Positions 1-9,529 of a stretch of DNA of 64,000 bases are shown in pieces. The translations under genes and the position numbers were made by a program. The notes under the pieces were generated by a model that did no database searches, was not told the DNA's origin, and worked only from the letters and a program-made list of their open reading frames with translations. This stretch comes from Nostoc sp. NIES-3756 (GTDB taxonomy: Bacteria > Cyanobacteriota > Cyanobacteriia > Cyanobacteriales > Nostocaceae), in assembly GCF_001548375.1 (NCBI RefSeq), contig NZ_AP017295.1:3754501-3818500 (forward strand), given 5' to 3'. Position 1 is the stretch's first letter, and each line of letters opens with the position of its first letter.

Positions 1-60
1 CCCCCCACTCCCTCATCTCCCTCATCTCCCTCATCTCCCCCCACTCCCCACCATGTGGTA
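1..60. repeat. C-rich short tandem repeat (CTCCCTCAT type)
   Basis: Units of the form CTCCCTCAT repeat several times, flanked by CCCCACT heptads. The same units recur at 21301-21390, 50750-50868 and inside the mannosidase gene near 27000. They resemble the short tandemly repeated sequences known from Anabaena/Nostoc. No coding potential is apparent. Confidence 0.7.
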
Positions 61-89
61 ATATCAGATGCACACAACTTTCAACGGCT

Positions 90-1898
90 GTGGCTATAGC
101 ATCTCCATCTCAACGGGTATTAAAAAGGCGTAGACATTCGGTTCATCCCCTCCAGCGCCTGTTTGACTACGGATACCAGTATCGTCAACAAATTTGGTTG
201 GCGACTGGTTGCTCGATTTTAAACAAAATTTTTGATTTGGCTCCACCTGCTTTAATTGGTATTGCGGTGGATGTTGTGGTTAAGCAGCAGGATTCTATCA
301 TTGCTCAGTTGGGAGTGAAAGATATCCTGGGGCAATTTTTAATTGTTTCGCTGCTGACAGTCATCACTTGGATACTAGAGTCATTTTTTGAGTATCGCTA
401 TAAATTGTTCTGGCGCAACTTGGCACAGAATATCCAGCATAACCTACGTTTGGACGCATATAAACACCTTCAGGAGTTGGAGTTAGCTTATTTTGAGGAA
501 CGCAGCACAGGTGGTTTAATGTCCATCCTTAGTGATGATGTTAACCAACTAGAACGCTTTTTGGACGTGGGAGCCAGTGAAGTTATTCAGGTCGTCACGA
601 CTATTGTAGTCGTTGGTGGCGCATTCTTTGTTCTGGCTCCTGGCATAGCTTGGATGGCGATTTTACCCATGCCTTTTATTCTGTGGGGTTCGGTGGCTTT
701 CCAGAAATCGCTAGCACCGCGTTATGCTGAGGTGCGGGAAAAGGTGGGGTTATTAAATGGACGCTTATCTAATAACCTGAGTGGGATAACGACAATTAAA
801 AGCTTTACGGCGGAAGAATATGAGATAGGACGTTTAGAAATCGATAGTTCCGCTTATCGTGAGAGTAACACAAGAGCGATCGCACTCTCGGCGGCTTTCA
901 TTCCTCTCATCAGGATGCTGATTTTGATAGGGTTTACCTCGCTACTCCTATTTGGGGGTTTGCAAACTGTCGCCGGGAGAATGTCGGTAGGCGCTTATAG
1001 TTCGCTGGTATTTTTAGTGCAGTTGCTATTGTGGCCTTTAACTAGGTTAGGCGATACCTTTGACCTTTATCAACGGGCAATGGCTTCTACTAACCGCGTG
1101 ATGGAGTTATTGGATACGCCTATCACAGCGCACACGGGAAATATTGCTTTACCTGTGGAAGAGGTACGGGGTGAGGTGCAGTTCCACACTGTCACCTTTG
1201 CCTATAAGGATAGATTACCTGTGATTAAACATCTATCTTTGACGATACCCGCAGGTAATACAATTGCCATTGTTGGTTCGACAGGTTCGGGTAAAAGCAC
1301 CTTAGTTAAGCTGTTGCTGCGGTTGTATGAGGTGCAAGGTGGAAAAATTACCTTAGATGGGATCAATTTAGAGGATTTAAGATTACGCGATTTACGCCGT
1401 AGTATTGGTTTGGTGAGTCAGGATGTCTTCTTATTTCACGGTACGGTAGCTGAGAATATAGCTTATGGTACATTCGATGCGACGCAAGCAGAAATAGTTA
1501 CAGCCGCTAAGATAGCGGAGGCGCACGAATTTATTACCCGCCTACCCGAAGGTTATGAAACAATTGTCGGGGAAAGAGGACAAAAGTTATCGGGGGGACA
1601 AAGACAGAGAATTGCTATTGCACGCGCGGTTTTGAAAAATCCCCCGATTTTGATTTTAGATGAAGCGACCTCGGCGGTGGATAATGAAACAGAGGCAGCT
1701 ATTCAGCGATCGCTAGAACGGATTACAGTAAATAGGACGACAATTGCGATCGCTCATCGTCTTTCTACAATTCGCAATGCCAACTGTATCTATGTCATGG
1801 AACATGGACAATTGATTGAGTCAGGAACCCATGAGGAGTTGTTAGATAAAAATGGTGTTTATGCTAGCCTCTGGCGTGTGCAGAGTGGGTTGAGGTGA
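90..1898 (+). CDS. ABC transporter, fused permease and ATP-binding protein (exporter type)
   Basis: This is a half-size ABC exporter of 602 residues, the usual length for the MsbA/HlyB class. An N-terminal six-helix membrane domain (about residues 35-320) is followed by a nucleotide-binding domain. The Walker [10 protein letters not shown] lies at residues 396-404, the signature LSGGQ at 500-504, and Walker B LDEAT has Asp524/Glu525, followed by the switch His in AIAHRLST. It should work as a homodimer in the cytoplasmic membrane, exporting a lipid, peptide or drug; the substrate cannot be told from sequence. Translation begins at a GTG (90-92). No transporter partner gene is adjacent, so it looks monocistronic. 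Confidence 0.93.
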   Translation: MAIASPSQRVLKRRRHSVHPLQRLFDYGYQYRQQIWLATGCSILNKIFDLAPPALIGIAVDVVVKQQDSIIAQLGVKDILGQFLIVSLLTVITWILESFFEYRYKLFWRNLAQNIQHNLRLDAYKHLQELELAYFEERSTGGLMSILSDDVNQLERFLDVGASEVIQVVTTIVVVGGAFFVLAPGIAWMAILPMPFILWGSVAFQKSLAPRYAEVREKVGLLNGRLSNNLSGITTIKSFTAEEYEIGRLEIDSSAYRESNTRAIALSAAFIPLIRMLILIGFTSLLLFGGLQTVAGRMSVGAYSSLVFLVQLLLWPLTRLGDTFDLYQRAMASTNRVMELLDTPITAHTGNIALPVEEVRGEVQFHTVTFAYKDRLPVIKHLSLTIPAGNTIAIVGSTGSGKSTLVKLLLRLYEVQGGKITLDGINLEDLRLRDLRRSIGLVSQDVFLFHGTVAENIAYGTFDATQAEIVTAAKIAEAHEFITRLPEGYETIVGERGQKLSGGQRQRIAIARAVLKNPPILILDEATSAVDNETEAAIQRSLERITVNRTTIAIAHRLSTIRNANCIYVMEHGQLIESGTHEELLDKNGVYASLWRVQSGLR

Positions 1899-2000
1899 AC
1901 TGATGTTAGCGGTAGCGCCGCTATTAGCGCGTGCTGAGTTATGAGTTGTGAGTAAGGCGAAAAAGACTATTGACTGTTGACTATGGACTAATAACTAATT

Positions 2001-2429
2001 ATGTTTGGTAATACTAAGTCGGAATCAGGGAATAGTAAGTGGCGTAGCCAGTTGGATAAATTTGTTAAAGAAAATCAGCCAGAGTTAGCAGCGCTTTTCT
2101 GGGCTTTGTGGTTAGAAAATGGTAATAGTCAAGGTACTATTGGTATTGATTTACAGCCAACACCACATTTTGTTTATTGTCCTCAAGAAGCGGTTGAAAA
2201 ATTAAACGAAAGTGTGGAAAATAGACTACAGGAACTTTTGGGAATTATTGAACATAATCAACCAGAAGTAGAAGTTTTGATGATTGGTATTGGTAAGGGG
2301 GAAATTAAGCTAATTCAGTTTGCACCAGAACCAGCACCACCGATTTGTTTTGAACAAGCTGGTAAGGATGTTGATAATTTATTGCAACTACTAGAACAGC
2401 GACTTAGTGAACAGATAAGTCCTATTTAG
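2001..2429 (+). CDS. Conserved hypothetical protein, 142 aa
   Basis: An acidic soluble protein with no signal peptide and no membrane segment. I do not recognise a named family. It starts MFGNTKSESGNSKW and contains a helical stretch (residues 65-85) and a Gly-rich turn GIGKGEIKLI. The ATG follows an intergenic run of STRR-like heptads (about 1960-2000), so no clear Shine-Dalgarno site is seen. A hairpin terminator follows at 2462-2488, which supports transcription as a single gene. Confidence 0.7.
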   Translation: MFGNTKSESGNSKWRSQLDKFVKENQPELAALFWALWLENGNSQGTIGIDLQPTPHFVYCPQEAVEKLNESVENRLQELLGIIEHNQPEVEVLMIGIGKGEIKLIQFAPEPAPPICFEQAGKDVDNLLQLLEQRLSEQISPI

Positions 2430-2461
2430 TACAGTATTTGCCAAATATATTAAATTAAAAA

Positions 2462-2488
2462 CCTCGGTTGTTCACAAACCGAGGCTTT
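2462..2488 (+). terminator. Rho-independent terminator-like hairpin
   Basis: CCTCGGTT pairs with AACCGAGG across a short loop, preceded by A-rich DNA and followed by CTTT. It lies 32 bases after the stop of the 142-aa gene ending at 2429. Confidence 0.6.
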
Positions 2489-2648
2489 AGTATATGCTAG
2501 CTAGCTGTTTTAATCAACGTTTTTATCTATGTATTATTAAACTGTGATTTATAATTTCACTCAACTATCTTGGGAAATATAGCTGAGGTGAGACACTCAA
2601 ACAAGTTCTAGCTATGGATATATAACCATTTGCCATAGCCCAAGATTC

Positions 2649-2834
2649 TTACTTGACTGGTTTTTCAGCCTCGGTAATTGCCTGCTCTAAAAAAATCTTA
2701 GCATCTTCAACCTGACCACTTTGCAAACAACCATAGACAATTTTGTTCCATTCCAGTAGATCCGAAAGTTTTTGTTGAGAACTTTCGGGTAATTGTGATG
2801 GTGCAACTTTGGAATAAAGACGGATATTATTCAC
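2649..2834 (-). CDS. Small hypothetical protein, 61 aa
   Basis: A short, mostly helical, soluble protein of unknown function. The start is a GTG preceded by a strong Shine-Dalgarno AAGGAG about eight bases upstream, which is why I accept it as a gene. The C-terminal half (GQVEDAKIFLEQAITEAEKP) looks like a single amphipathic helix pair. It lies downstream of the PIN pseudogene on the same strand, but 557 bases away, so it probably has its own promoter. Confidence 0.6.
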   Translation of the reverse strand: MNNIRLYSKVAPSQLPESSQQKLSDLLEWNKIVYGCLQSGQVEDAKIFLEQAITEAEKPVK

Positions 2835-3391
2835 CTTGTTATCTCCTTGTGTAATTTAGTTTCCTTTCTCTATATTTCACAATTCCCTATTTTATCGACA
2901 TCTTCCTAAGACAGATAGATTAAATTAATAGTTTCTTAATTTTCTATTTATTTGAGAATTGGCAAAAAAGTTATATATAAGTATATACGTTGATTGTTCT
3001 ATCCCTAATGAGGTAAAAAATATTATTAATCTATGACTATTAGAATAATTAGTAAAAATTTTAGTCTTTAAATATAACCATTTTTATAGATTCATTATAT
3101 AAATTCGTTTGCAATCTTTGATTCAAGCTAACTCAGCAGTAAATACTAGATATACTATGGCTTTTTCATGATGATGCTTTATTAGCAATTGAGCATAAAC
3201 GCTTTGATGTAGCTGCGTATAGTTTTTCTTACCAAAGTGAGAAGCAAGAATAATTAAACGCAGATGCAGGCAGATAAATTTGCAATGCAACAGACTAGAA
3301 AACGCTATAGTTAGCCAAGATAAATAAATCCTGTAGAGATGTTGCATATAAAGTCTCTTCAATAACCAAGAAATTACTATTCAAACATCCT
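2835..3391. other. Intergenic region, AT-rich, no supported gene
   Basis: The stretch is very AT-rich. One open frame on the minus strand (3123-3362) has unusual composition and no ribosome binding site, and I do not accept it. No tRNA, repeat or terminator is obvious. It may hold the promoter of the 61-aa gene. Confidence 0.5.
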
Positions 3392-3841
3392 CTAATTTTG
3401 CAATGGCAAAACAGTAATTAACTCAGAAAATCTCGCAAAGTCAGTTGTGTTATGAGTGAATAACTGAGGAATGCCATAAACTAACATTGTGGCGACAATA
3501 TTAGCATCATGAACTTGTTTACCACCGCTAGGAATTTCCGCCATGAGTGTTAGTAATCTTTCTGTCACTAGCAAATTATCTTCAACTAGGCGAAAATAAT
3601 TTGCAAAATACTTGACATCCGCTACTAACGACTAAATGGGAATTGTCCCGGTTAAGTCACTGCGCCTTGTCATCGCCGCTAGATATTCTCGCAAGGTTTG
3701 GCGACTGATATATAAATCTATACCTTGTTCTGCCAGCGATCGCAATCTTTCCGTAGCCTGGATGTGAAACGGCGACAAGGCTAAATTGGCATAAACTAAA
3801 ATATTTGTATCAATGAAAATAGCGTTATCAATCGTCTGCAT
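3392..3841 (-). pseudogene. PIN-domain (VapC-like) nuclease gene interrupted by an amber stop
   Basis: Two open pieces (3841-3632 and 3574-3392) lie in the same frame and are separated only by one TAG codon (3634-3632) and 19 sense codons. Read through, they give a 149-residue PIN protein. The acidic active-site residues are all present: Asp in FIDTN near the start, Glu in LREYLAA, Asp in VHDANIVATM and Asp in TTDFARFSE. The stop removes the last two, so the 69-residue product should be inactive unless the codon is read through. The 5' end overlaps the antitoxin-like gene by 14 bases, the usual arrangement of vapBC-type pairs. The remainder shows no frameshift, so the lesion looks recent; a sequencing error is possible. 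Confidence 0.8.
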
Positions 3842-4064
3842 AAATGTCTTCTCTACGGAAAGTCATGCTTTCCGAAACTAATCCTACAGGATAAGCGGAA
3901 AATTTCAAAGGGGGACGATTTTGTTTACTCTCTACTTTCTCCCCTAAAGGTTGTTCATCAATTACTATCACTACCTGATGTTCACCCTCTGGAATATCTA
4001 TTGATAATTGGGCGGTAATCTTACCATCTTTTGTGACTGTGGCAATTGTTCCTATACTTTTCAT
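3828..4064 (-). CDS. Antitoxin-like protein, 78 aa, paired with PIN gene
   Basis: A small protein with a predicted N-terminal beta strand-rich segment (GTIATVTKDGKITAQLSIDIPEG compressed: residues 5-27) and a C-terminal tail that could wrap a toxin. It lies directly before a PIN-domain gene with a 14-base overlap, and begins one base after the stop of the Bax1-type gene, whose last codons carry the AGGAG ribosome binding site. I infer an antitoxin role from position and size; no DNA-binding family could be named with certainty. Its reading frame is intact although the partner is interrupted, so it may have lost its selection or serve another role. Confidence 0.65.
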   Translation of the reverse strand: MKSIGTIATVTKDGKITAQLSIDIPEGEHQVVIVIDEQPLGEKVESKQNRPPLKFSAYPVGLVSESMTFRREDIYADD

Positions 4065-4065
4065 T

Positions 4066-5283
4066 TCATTCTCCTAATACTGCTAATACAGATTTTGGTA
4101 ATAATTTATCTTTAAACCAAATAATTCTGGCTGGCACATTATCTAACTTAACTCCGGCTTTTTCTAAATTCAATCTTTCCGAAATAGCTAGAATCAAATT
4201 ATCACAACCAGAACGCCGCACTTGTGAGAATTTCTTTTGTAAATATTCTGGTCGCCAATAACCAACAATTTCTAATAAAAAGTCGCGTCCATCAGGATGA
4301 ACTAAGCGGAAATCGGGAATCATTACACTCCCTGGAATGGGAACTAAATCTACTTCTCTTTCTAATACCCAGTCGGTTTTTAACGCATCCCATTTATCAG
4401 CAAAGGATGCTTCTAGCATACTATCGTAGGGTTTGCCTTTGGAGTAGTGAGATACTAAACCGCATTCGGAATTGAGGGTAAATCTGCCTGTTTTCCAGGT
4501 ATCTGTGTAGACATCACGGGTTTGTAATGTGGCGGCTAGACTCCATTTGGTGACGTGGAGTAAGGCGGGGATAAGTTTGGCGATCGCCAGCCCGTATCTT
4601 GTACTAGCATGGAATAAACTCGTCGGCCCATCTACGGTAATGGTAAATCCGTGGTCAGCATCTCCTTCAATATAAGCCATCAATTGAAATAACTTTAGAT
4701 AGCGGAATAATAGTTTATATTCCCCTGGAACATTGCGATGCGCGTTTAATATTAACTTGCTTGCTTTATAGAATATTCCCTGCACTTGAGATAAGTTATA
4801 TCTGTTTAATATATCGACTGCTGTGGGTACATCAAAGTTTGTTAAAATCTTATTTTCAGTTAAATCGGCATAGAGTCCATCTTGTACTTGCTGGATTAAA
4901 ACTTCTCGTTCTAATTCCTGTGTCAATTCATCAGCTATTTTGCTTAATGTCAGTTGTGTTGATTCCCTGCTAGGCGCAGATTTTGCCGCCAAGGAATACA
5001 CCCTTTCTCTTAATATCTGTGGTTCTAAAGGACTTACTACTTCAAAAGTGCAGAAGTTGCTTTTGATAATATAAGCTAAACCACGCTTAACTCGATAATC
5101 GGTAGCGTCTCCTTCTAAATCTAAAAGCTGACTTTCCAAAAAACCTTGAGTCTTGCCTTGTGCTGCTTGGAAACAGGCAATTAATTCGTTCGTTAAATCT
5201 ATAGTTTTCTGGTCAATCTTCAGTCTTTTTGGTATTATTTCTTCGCCGTTTAGTCGGTGGCTTAGTAGTTCCGTTGGTAGCAT
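4066..5283 (-). CDS. Bax1-like nuclease (DUF790 family), XPB partner
   Basis: A 405-residue member of the DUF790 family. In archaea the family member Bax1 binds XPB helicase and acts as a structure-specific nuclease in a nucleotide-excision-repair-like reaction. The C-terminal part carries a PD-(D/E)xK-type site: Asp324 in IPDFRL, Glu338 in LEIVGYW and lysines near 350. The N-terminus MLPTELL and the phrase NGEEIIPKRL look like the natural family start, so the start at 5283 is kept even though it overlaps the XPB gene by 71 bases in another frame. Both genes are on the same strand with XPB first, giving coupled expression. It is followed, one base on, by the antitoxin-like gene. Confidence 0.88.
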   Translation of the reverse strand: MLPTELLSHRLNGEEIIPKRLKIDQKTIDLTNELIACFQAAQGKTQGFLESQLLDLEGDATDYRVKRGLAYIIKSNFCTFEVVSPLEPQILRERVYSLAAKSAPSRESTQLTLSKIADELTQELEREVLIQQVQDGLYADLTENKILTNFDVPTAVDILNRYNLSQVQGIFYKASKLILNAHRNVPGEYKLLFRYLKLFQLMAYIEGDADHGFTITVDGPTSLFHASTRYGLAIAKLIPALLHVTKWSLAATLQTRDVYTDTWKTGRFTLNSECGLVSHYSKGKPYDSMLEASFADKWDALKTDWVLEREVDLVPIPGSVMIPDFRLVHPDGRDFLLEIVGYWRPEYLQKKFSQVRRSGCDNLILAISERLNLEKAGVKLDNVPARIIWFKDKLLPKSVLAVLGE

Positions 5284-6763
5284 TTCCCTGGTTGTTCGCT
5301 TGTGAATCGACTGTGTAATTTATCTCGATTTGTTCGGCAGCTTTGGCTGTTGTTCCTTTACCACTGCCGTAAATAACTTGTAGCTTTCCTTGTCTTTCCT
5401 CACCTCGTCGTCGTGCAGAAGTATTTTCTTCGCTGGTGTCTTCTGCTATTACTTCATATAAAATCGCTTGTTTATTTTGAATATTTCCCTTACGTAAAAC
5501 TCTCCCCAAACGTTGAATATATTCTCTAGTTGAGCCTGTACCAGATAAAATAATGGCGATAGATGCAGCAGGCACATCAACACCTTCATTCAACACATGG
5601 GAAGCAACTAAGGTATTGTATTCACCTTCACGAAACTTGGTTAAAATTTCGTGGCGTTCTTTGACTGGTGTTTGATGAGTGATGGCGGGGATGAGTAAAT
5701 CTTGAGATATTTTATAAACTGTGGCATTATCAGCAGTAAAAATTAATATTCGTTCTGGATAATGTTTGGCGAGTAAATTAGCTAATATTCTTAATTTACT
5801 ATCCGTACCTAAGGCGATTTCTTTGGCTTCACGATGGGCTAACATAGCTCTACGTCCAGATTGCGATCGCGCACTCATTTGCACAAACATTTGCCAGCCT
5901 TGGATACTTCCCAAAGATATCTTTGATTGGCGTAAGAAATCGTTGCGCGTTTGAATTAATTCGTTATACCTTTCTCGTTCATGCTGTGATAATTTCACCT
6001 TAATTTGCACAATTTCATGTTCAGCTAACGCCTTCCCCGCCAAATCTTCAGCACGTTTGCGATATACTTCTTGCCCAATGAGGATATTCAAATCAGCGTG
6101 TTTACCATCGGTGCGTTCTGGGGTGGCGGAGAGTCCCAGGCGATAGGGGGCGATCGCATATTCGGCAATCACTTTGTTAAAATCTGTGGGTAGGTGATGA
6201 CATTCATCAAACACAACCAAAGCATATTGATTACCCAAAGCTTCGGCGTGAATGGCTGCACTATCGTAGGTGGCTACCAAAATTGGCGACTTATCCCGCG
6301 AACCACCACCCAATAAACCCACCTCAGCATCGGGAAATGCCGCTACCAAATGCGCATACCATTGGTGCATCAAATCTAATGTCGGCACAACAATTAGGGT
6401 AGTGCGCGGTGTTGCCTGCATCGCCATCTGCGCCAGATAAGTCTTTCCAGCCGCCGTAGGTAACACTACTACCCCTTGCCTTCCCGCCAGTTTCCAAGCT
6501 GCTAACGCCTCACTCTGGTGGGGGTATGGTTCCATTTCCATACTCGCAACCAAATCTACCGGGAAGAATTGCTTGGCTTCATCGATAAAGTCTACATCTT
6601 CCGCTTGTAGTGCTTCTACTACAGCGCGGTATTTCATGGCGGGGATGCGAAATTTCTCTACCCTATCATCCCATGTAGCAAAGTCCATCCAGGCTTTGCC
6701 CCGTGGTGGTGGATGCAAAATTAGTGTACCGCGATCATAAGTTAAGGTGGGAGTGCGAGGCAT
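5213..6763 (-). CDS. XPB-type DNA repair helicase (SF2)
   Basis: A 516-residue superfamily 2 helicase of the XPB/RAD25 class. An N-terminal domain (residues 1-75) is followed by the motor. Walker A is PTAAGKT (102-108), the DEAD-box-like motif is DECHH (186-190), motif III is LSATPER (211-217) and motif VI is QRLGRVLRKG in the second RecA lobe. The C-terminus is a low-complexity basic tail (TKRRRNNTKKTED). The product unwinds or translocates on DNA in the cytosol; the adjacent Bax1 nuclease makes a repair-type helicase-nuclease pair very likely. It is the first gene of the minus-strand cluster, and the region upstream to 7200 can hold its promoter. Confidence 0.92.
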   Translation of the reverse strand: MPRTPTLTYDRGTLILHPPPRGKAWMDFATWDDRVEKFRIPAMKYRAVVEALQAEDVDFIDEAKQFFPVDLVASMEMEPYPHQSEALAAWKLAGRQGVVVLPTAAGKTYLAQMAMQATPRTTLIVVPTLDLMHQWYAHLVAAFPDAEVGLLGGGSRDKSPILVATYDSAAIHAEALGNQYALVVFDECHHLPTDFNKVIAEYAIAPYRLGLSATPERTDGKHADLNILIGQEVYRKRAEDLAGKALAEHEIVQIKVKLSQHERERYNELIQTRNDFLRQSKISLGSIQGWQMFVQMSARSQSGRRAMLAHREAKEIALGTDSKLRILANLLAKHYPERILIFTADNATVYKISQDLLIPAITHQTPVKERHEILTKFREGEYNTLVASHVLNEGVDVPAASIAIILSGTGSTREYIQRLGRVLRKGNIQNKQAILYEVIAEDTSEENTSARRRGEERQGKLQVIYGSGKGTTAKAAEQIEINYTVDSQANNQGNATNGTTKPPTKRRRNNTKKTED

Positions 6764-7200
6764 TGGAAGATTGGGAACTGGGAAAGGTTTTCTATTTGTG
6801 GTAATTTATCTTGAGTAGTTGATAGCCAGTCCTTTGATTACTAATAACTTAAAAAGGTCATGATTATGTAGGGGTTAGAGATTAAAGAGACTGGAAGAAA
6901 GATATCTATATTGCCTCGCTGTGTAATTTATTACATAATGCCATAACTAGGTATATTTAGGTTTGATGGGCTAAGTCCACCCTAGAAATATTAAACTTTT
7001 TGCACTTATTTTTTACTTATTGAGTTACAACTACGAGTCAATTTTTAAATAAAATTATTAATCGTTTTTTATTTTTCACATAGACGATAGTCGGCAATTA
7101 TGTCTATTACTACTTTAGATAGATTCTATATCTAGAAATGTTAGTCCTTGATTTAGCTAAGGCAAAATAGGTTTGGAGCGATCGCATCGTTTTATCAATT
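6764..7200. other. Divergent intergenic region between XPB helicase and histidine kinase
   Basis: An AT-rich 437-base spacer between two divergent genes. It should contain both promoters, but no -10/-35 pair or operator is clear enough to place. A HIP1-like GCGATCGC lies just before the kinase start. Confidence 0.4.
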
Positions 7201-9510
7201 TTGAGAAATAATGCTTTAGCTACAGGTTTCAAAGGAGAAGCCCTATTGAAAGGAATACGCCCTCGGCTTGCGCCCTATGCTGTGACATTGTTGGCAGTTA
7301 GCGGTGCTTTGTTATTGACTCTATTATTTAAGACTCTTCTGACACCAACTATTTTTCTACTATTTTTCGCGGCTGTAGCGGTTAGTTCTTGGTATGGTGG
7401 CTTCAAGACAGGGCTGTTTGCTAGTTTTTTATCTATTGTATATGTAAGTTTCTTTTTCTTTGAACCAGTATTTTCCTTATCAATAGCCAGTACAGACAAC
7501 AAAATACGCTTAGGCTTGTTCGTTCTGGTGACAACGTTCATTAACTGGCTCAACTCAGAGTTACGTCTTGCCAAGCAGCATTTAGAACAGACAACTGCGC
7601 AGCTACAATCCAGTGATACGAGGTTTAGAAGGTTAACAGAGTCCAACATCATCGGGGTAATTGTAGCTGATATGAATGGGGCGATCATCGAAGCTAATGA
7701 CGCTTTTTTACAGATGGTAGGCTACACACGGGAGGATCTACTCACAGGGTTGATACGATGGCAAAATATGACACCTCTAGAGTATCAAGAAATTAGCGAT
7801 CGCTCTATTTCTCAACTCAAAACCTCAGGCGTATGTCAGCTTTTTGAGAAAGAATATATTCGCAAAGATGGTAGCCGTGTTCCAGTATTAATTGGAAGTG
7901 CTTTTTTAGATGATCAACAGCAACAGGTAGTTGGTTATGTGCTTGATATGAGCCAGCAAAAAGCCGCTCTAAAATCAACTCAACAACTATTAGAAACGCT
8001 GAGTCAAAGAGAAGACGAGTTACGCTTAATCACCGATTCTGTTCCTGTTTTAATTTCCTATGTTGATGCTGAACAACGCTACCGTTTTAATAATAAAGGC
8101 TATGAAGAACTATTTGGGATTTCTGCATCAGCAATTTATGGCAAACAGATCAAAGAAATATTAGGTGAATCTGTTTATCAGCATACTTTGCCCTATATAA
8201 AAACAGTCTTGTCAGGAGAAAAAGTCACTTTTGAAAACCAAGTAAAAGATAAATATGGTGTAATTCACGACATCAGTACTACTTACGTTCCCCGCTTTAG
8301 TCAGTCTGGGCAAGTTGAAGGCTTTGTTGTTCTAAATACAGACATTACTGAACGCAAACTAGCAGAAAAAGCCCTCAAAGAAAGTGAAGCAAGATTACGG
8401 ACACTGACAGAAAAAGTCCGAGTGATTCCTTGGGAAGTAGAGGCTAGTACCGGGAATTTCACTTATGTAGGGCCGCAATGTGTCGATATTCTGGGCTATC
8501 CTGTCGCAGATTGGTATACAGATAATTTTTGGTACGAACACATACATCCAGATGATAGGGGCTGGGCGATGCAATATTGCTATGAATCTTCCCTGTTGGT
8601 GGATAATTACGAATTTGAATATAGAATGTTGTCGGCGGATGGCAAAATAATTTGGTTGTACGACATTGTAAATGTGGTGCGGGATGGAGAAAAACCACGG
8701 TTGCTACATGGGTTTATGATTGATATTAGCGATCGCAAACAAGTAGAACAAGAACGCGAACAACTCCTAGCCCGCGAACAAGCCGCCCGTAGTGCCGCAG
8801 AAACCGCCAACCGCATCAAAGATGAGTTTCTCGGTACACTTTCCCACGAACTCCGTACCCCCCTCAACGCCATACTCGGGTGGACACAGCTTCTAAAAAA
8901 CCGCACATTTGATAGCAATACCACTGCTCTAGCATTAGAAACAATCGAGCGAAATAGTAAATCCTTAGCCCAACTCATTGAAGATATTTTAGATGTTTCC
9001 GACATTATTCGTGGTCAACTTCGTCTGAATACTCAACCAGTAGAATTGATACCACTTGTGGAAGCCACAATTAATAATCTTCGATTAGCCGCCCAAGCCA
9101 AAGATATTTATTTAGAATCCCAATTCGACCCGGCTGTAGGAGTAGTAATCGGTGATGCCAACAGAATACAACAAATTCTCTGGAACTTACTGACCAATGC
9201 CATTAAATTCACACCCGCAGGTGGCAAAGTTACCATCCAATTACAACGCCTAGATCACAGCGTTCAAATTCGCGTCAGCGACACAGGCTTGGGAATATCA
9301 CCCGAATTTCTCCCTTACGTCTTCGAGCGTTTCCGTCAAGCAGATGGTTCCAGCACGCGATCGCACGGCGGACTAGGATTAGGATTAGGATTAGTCCGTC
9401 ACCTAGTAGAACTACATGGTGGTACAGTCCAAGCCGAAAGCCCAGGAATTGGACAAGGGGCTACTTTTATAGTTAATTTGCCGAGGAAGTCAATAGTCCA
9501 TAGTCCATAG
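7201..9510 (+). CDS. Membrane PAS-domain sensor histidine kinase with KdpD-like (DUF4118) N-terminus
   Basis: A 769-residue sensor kinase. Four close hydrophobic segments in residues 24-120 resemble the DUF4118 membrane module of KdpD. Three PAS domains follow (about 140-260, 270-390 and 395-515; the third has PAC-like ending). The HisKA H-box SHELRTPLNAILGW contains phospho-acceptor His549, and the ATPase has an N-box around Asn662/Asn666 plus G-boxes (DTGLGIS and GGLGLGLGLV). There is no receiver domain, so a separate response regulator is needed; none is adjacent. The start is a TTG chosen because it includes the full first hydrophobic region; an AUG start would be well inside it. The signal sensed is unknown. 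Confidence 0.9.
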   Translation: MRNNALATGFKGEALLKGIRPRLAPYAVTLLAVSGALLLTLLFKTLLTPTIFLLFFAAVAVSSWYGGFKTGLFASFLSIVYVSFFFFEPVFSLSIASTDNKIRLGLFVLVTTFINWLNSELRLAKQHLEQTTAQLQSSDTRFRRLTESNIIGVIVADMNGAIIEANDAFLQMVGYTREDLLTGLIRWQNMTPLEYQEISDRSISQLKTSGVCQLFEKEYIRKDGSRVPVLIGSAFLDDQQQQVVGYVLDMSQQKAALKSTQQLLETLSQREDELRLITDSVPVLISYVDAEQRYRFNNKGYEELFGISASAIYGKQIKEILGESVYQHTLPYIKTVLSGEKVTFENQVKDKYGVIHDISTTYVPRFSQSGQVEGFVVLNTDITERKLAEKALKESEARLRTLTEKVRVIPWEVEASTGNFTYVGPQCVDILGYPVADWYTDNFWYEHIHPDDRGWAMQYCYESSLLVDNYEFEYRMLSADGKIIWLYDIVNVVRDGEKPRLLHGFMIDISDRKQVEQEREQLLAREQAARSAAETANRIKDEFLGTLSHELRTPLNAILGWTQLLKNRTFDSNTTALALETIERNSKSLAQLIEDILDVSDIIRGQLRLNTQPVELIPLVEATINNLRLAAQAKDIYLESQFDPAVGVVIGDANRIQQILWNLLTNAIKFTPAGGKVTIQLQRLDHSVQIRVSDTGLGISPEFLPYVFERFRQADGSSTRSHGGLGLGLGLVRHLVELHGGTVQAESPGIGQGATFIVNLPRKSIVHSP

Positions 9511-9529
9511 TCAAAAGATAGGAGGCAGT

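Noticed and set aside
3123..3362. Open frame of 79 codons on the minus strand
   Set aside because: No ribosome binding site, odd composition rich in Leu and His, and no known motif.
4046..4475. Plus-strand frames opposite the Bax1-type gene
   Set aside because: Antisense shadows of a strongly conserved gene.
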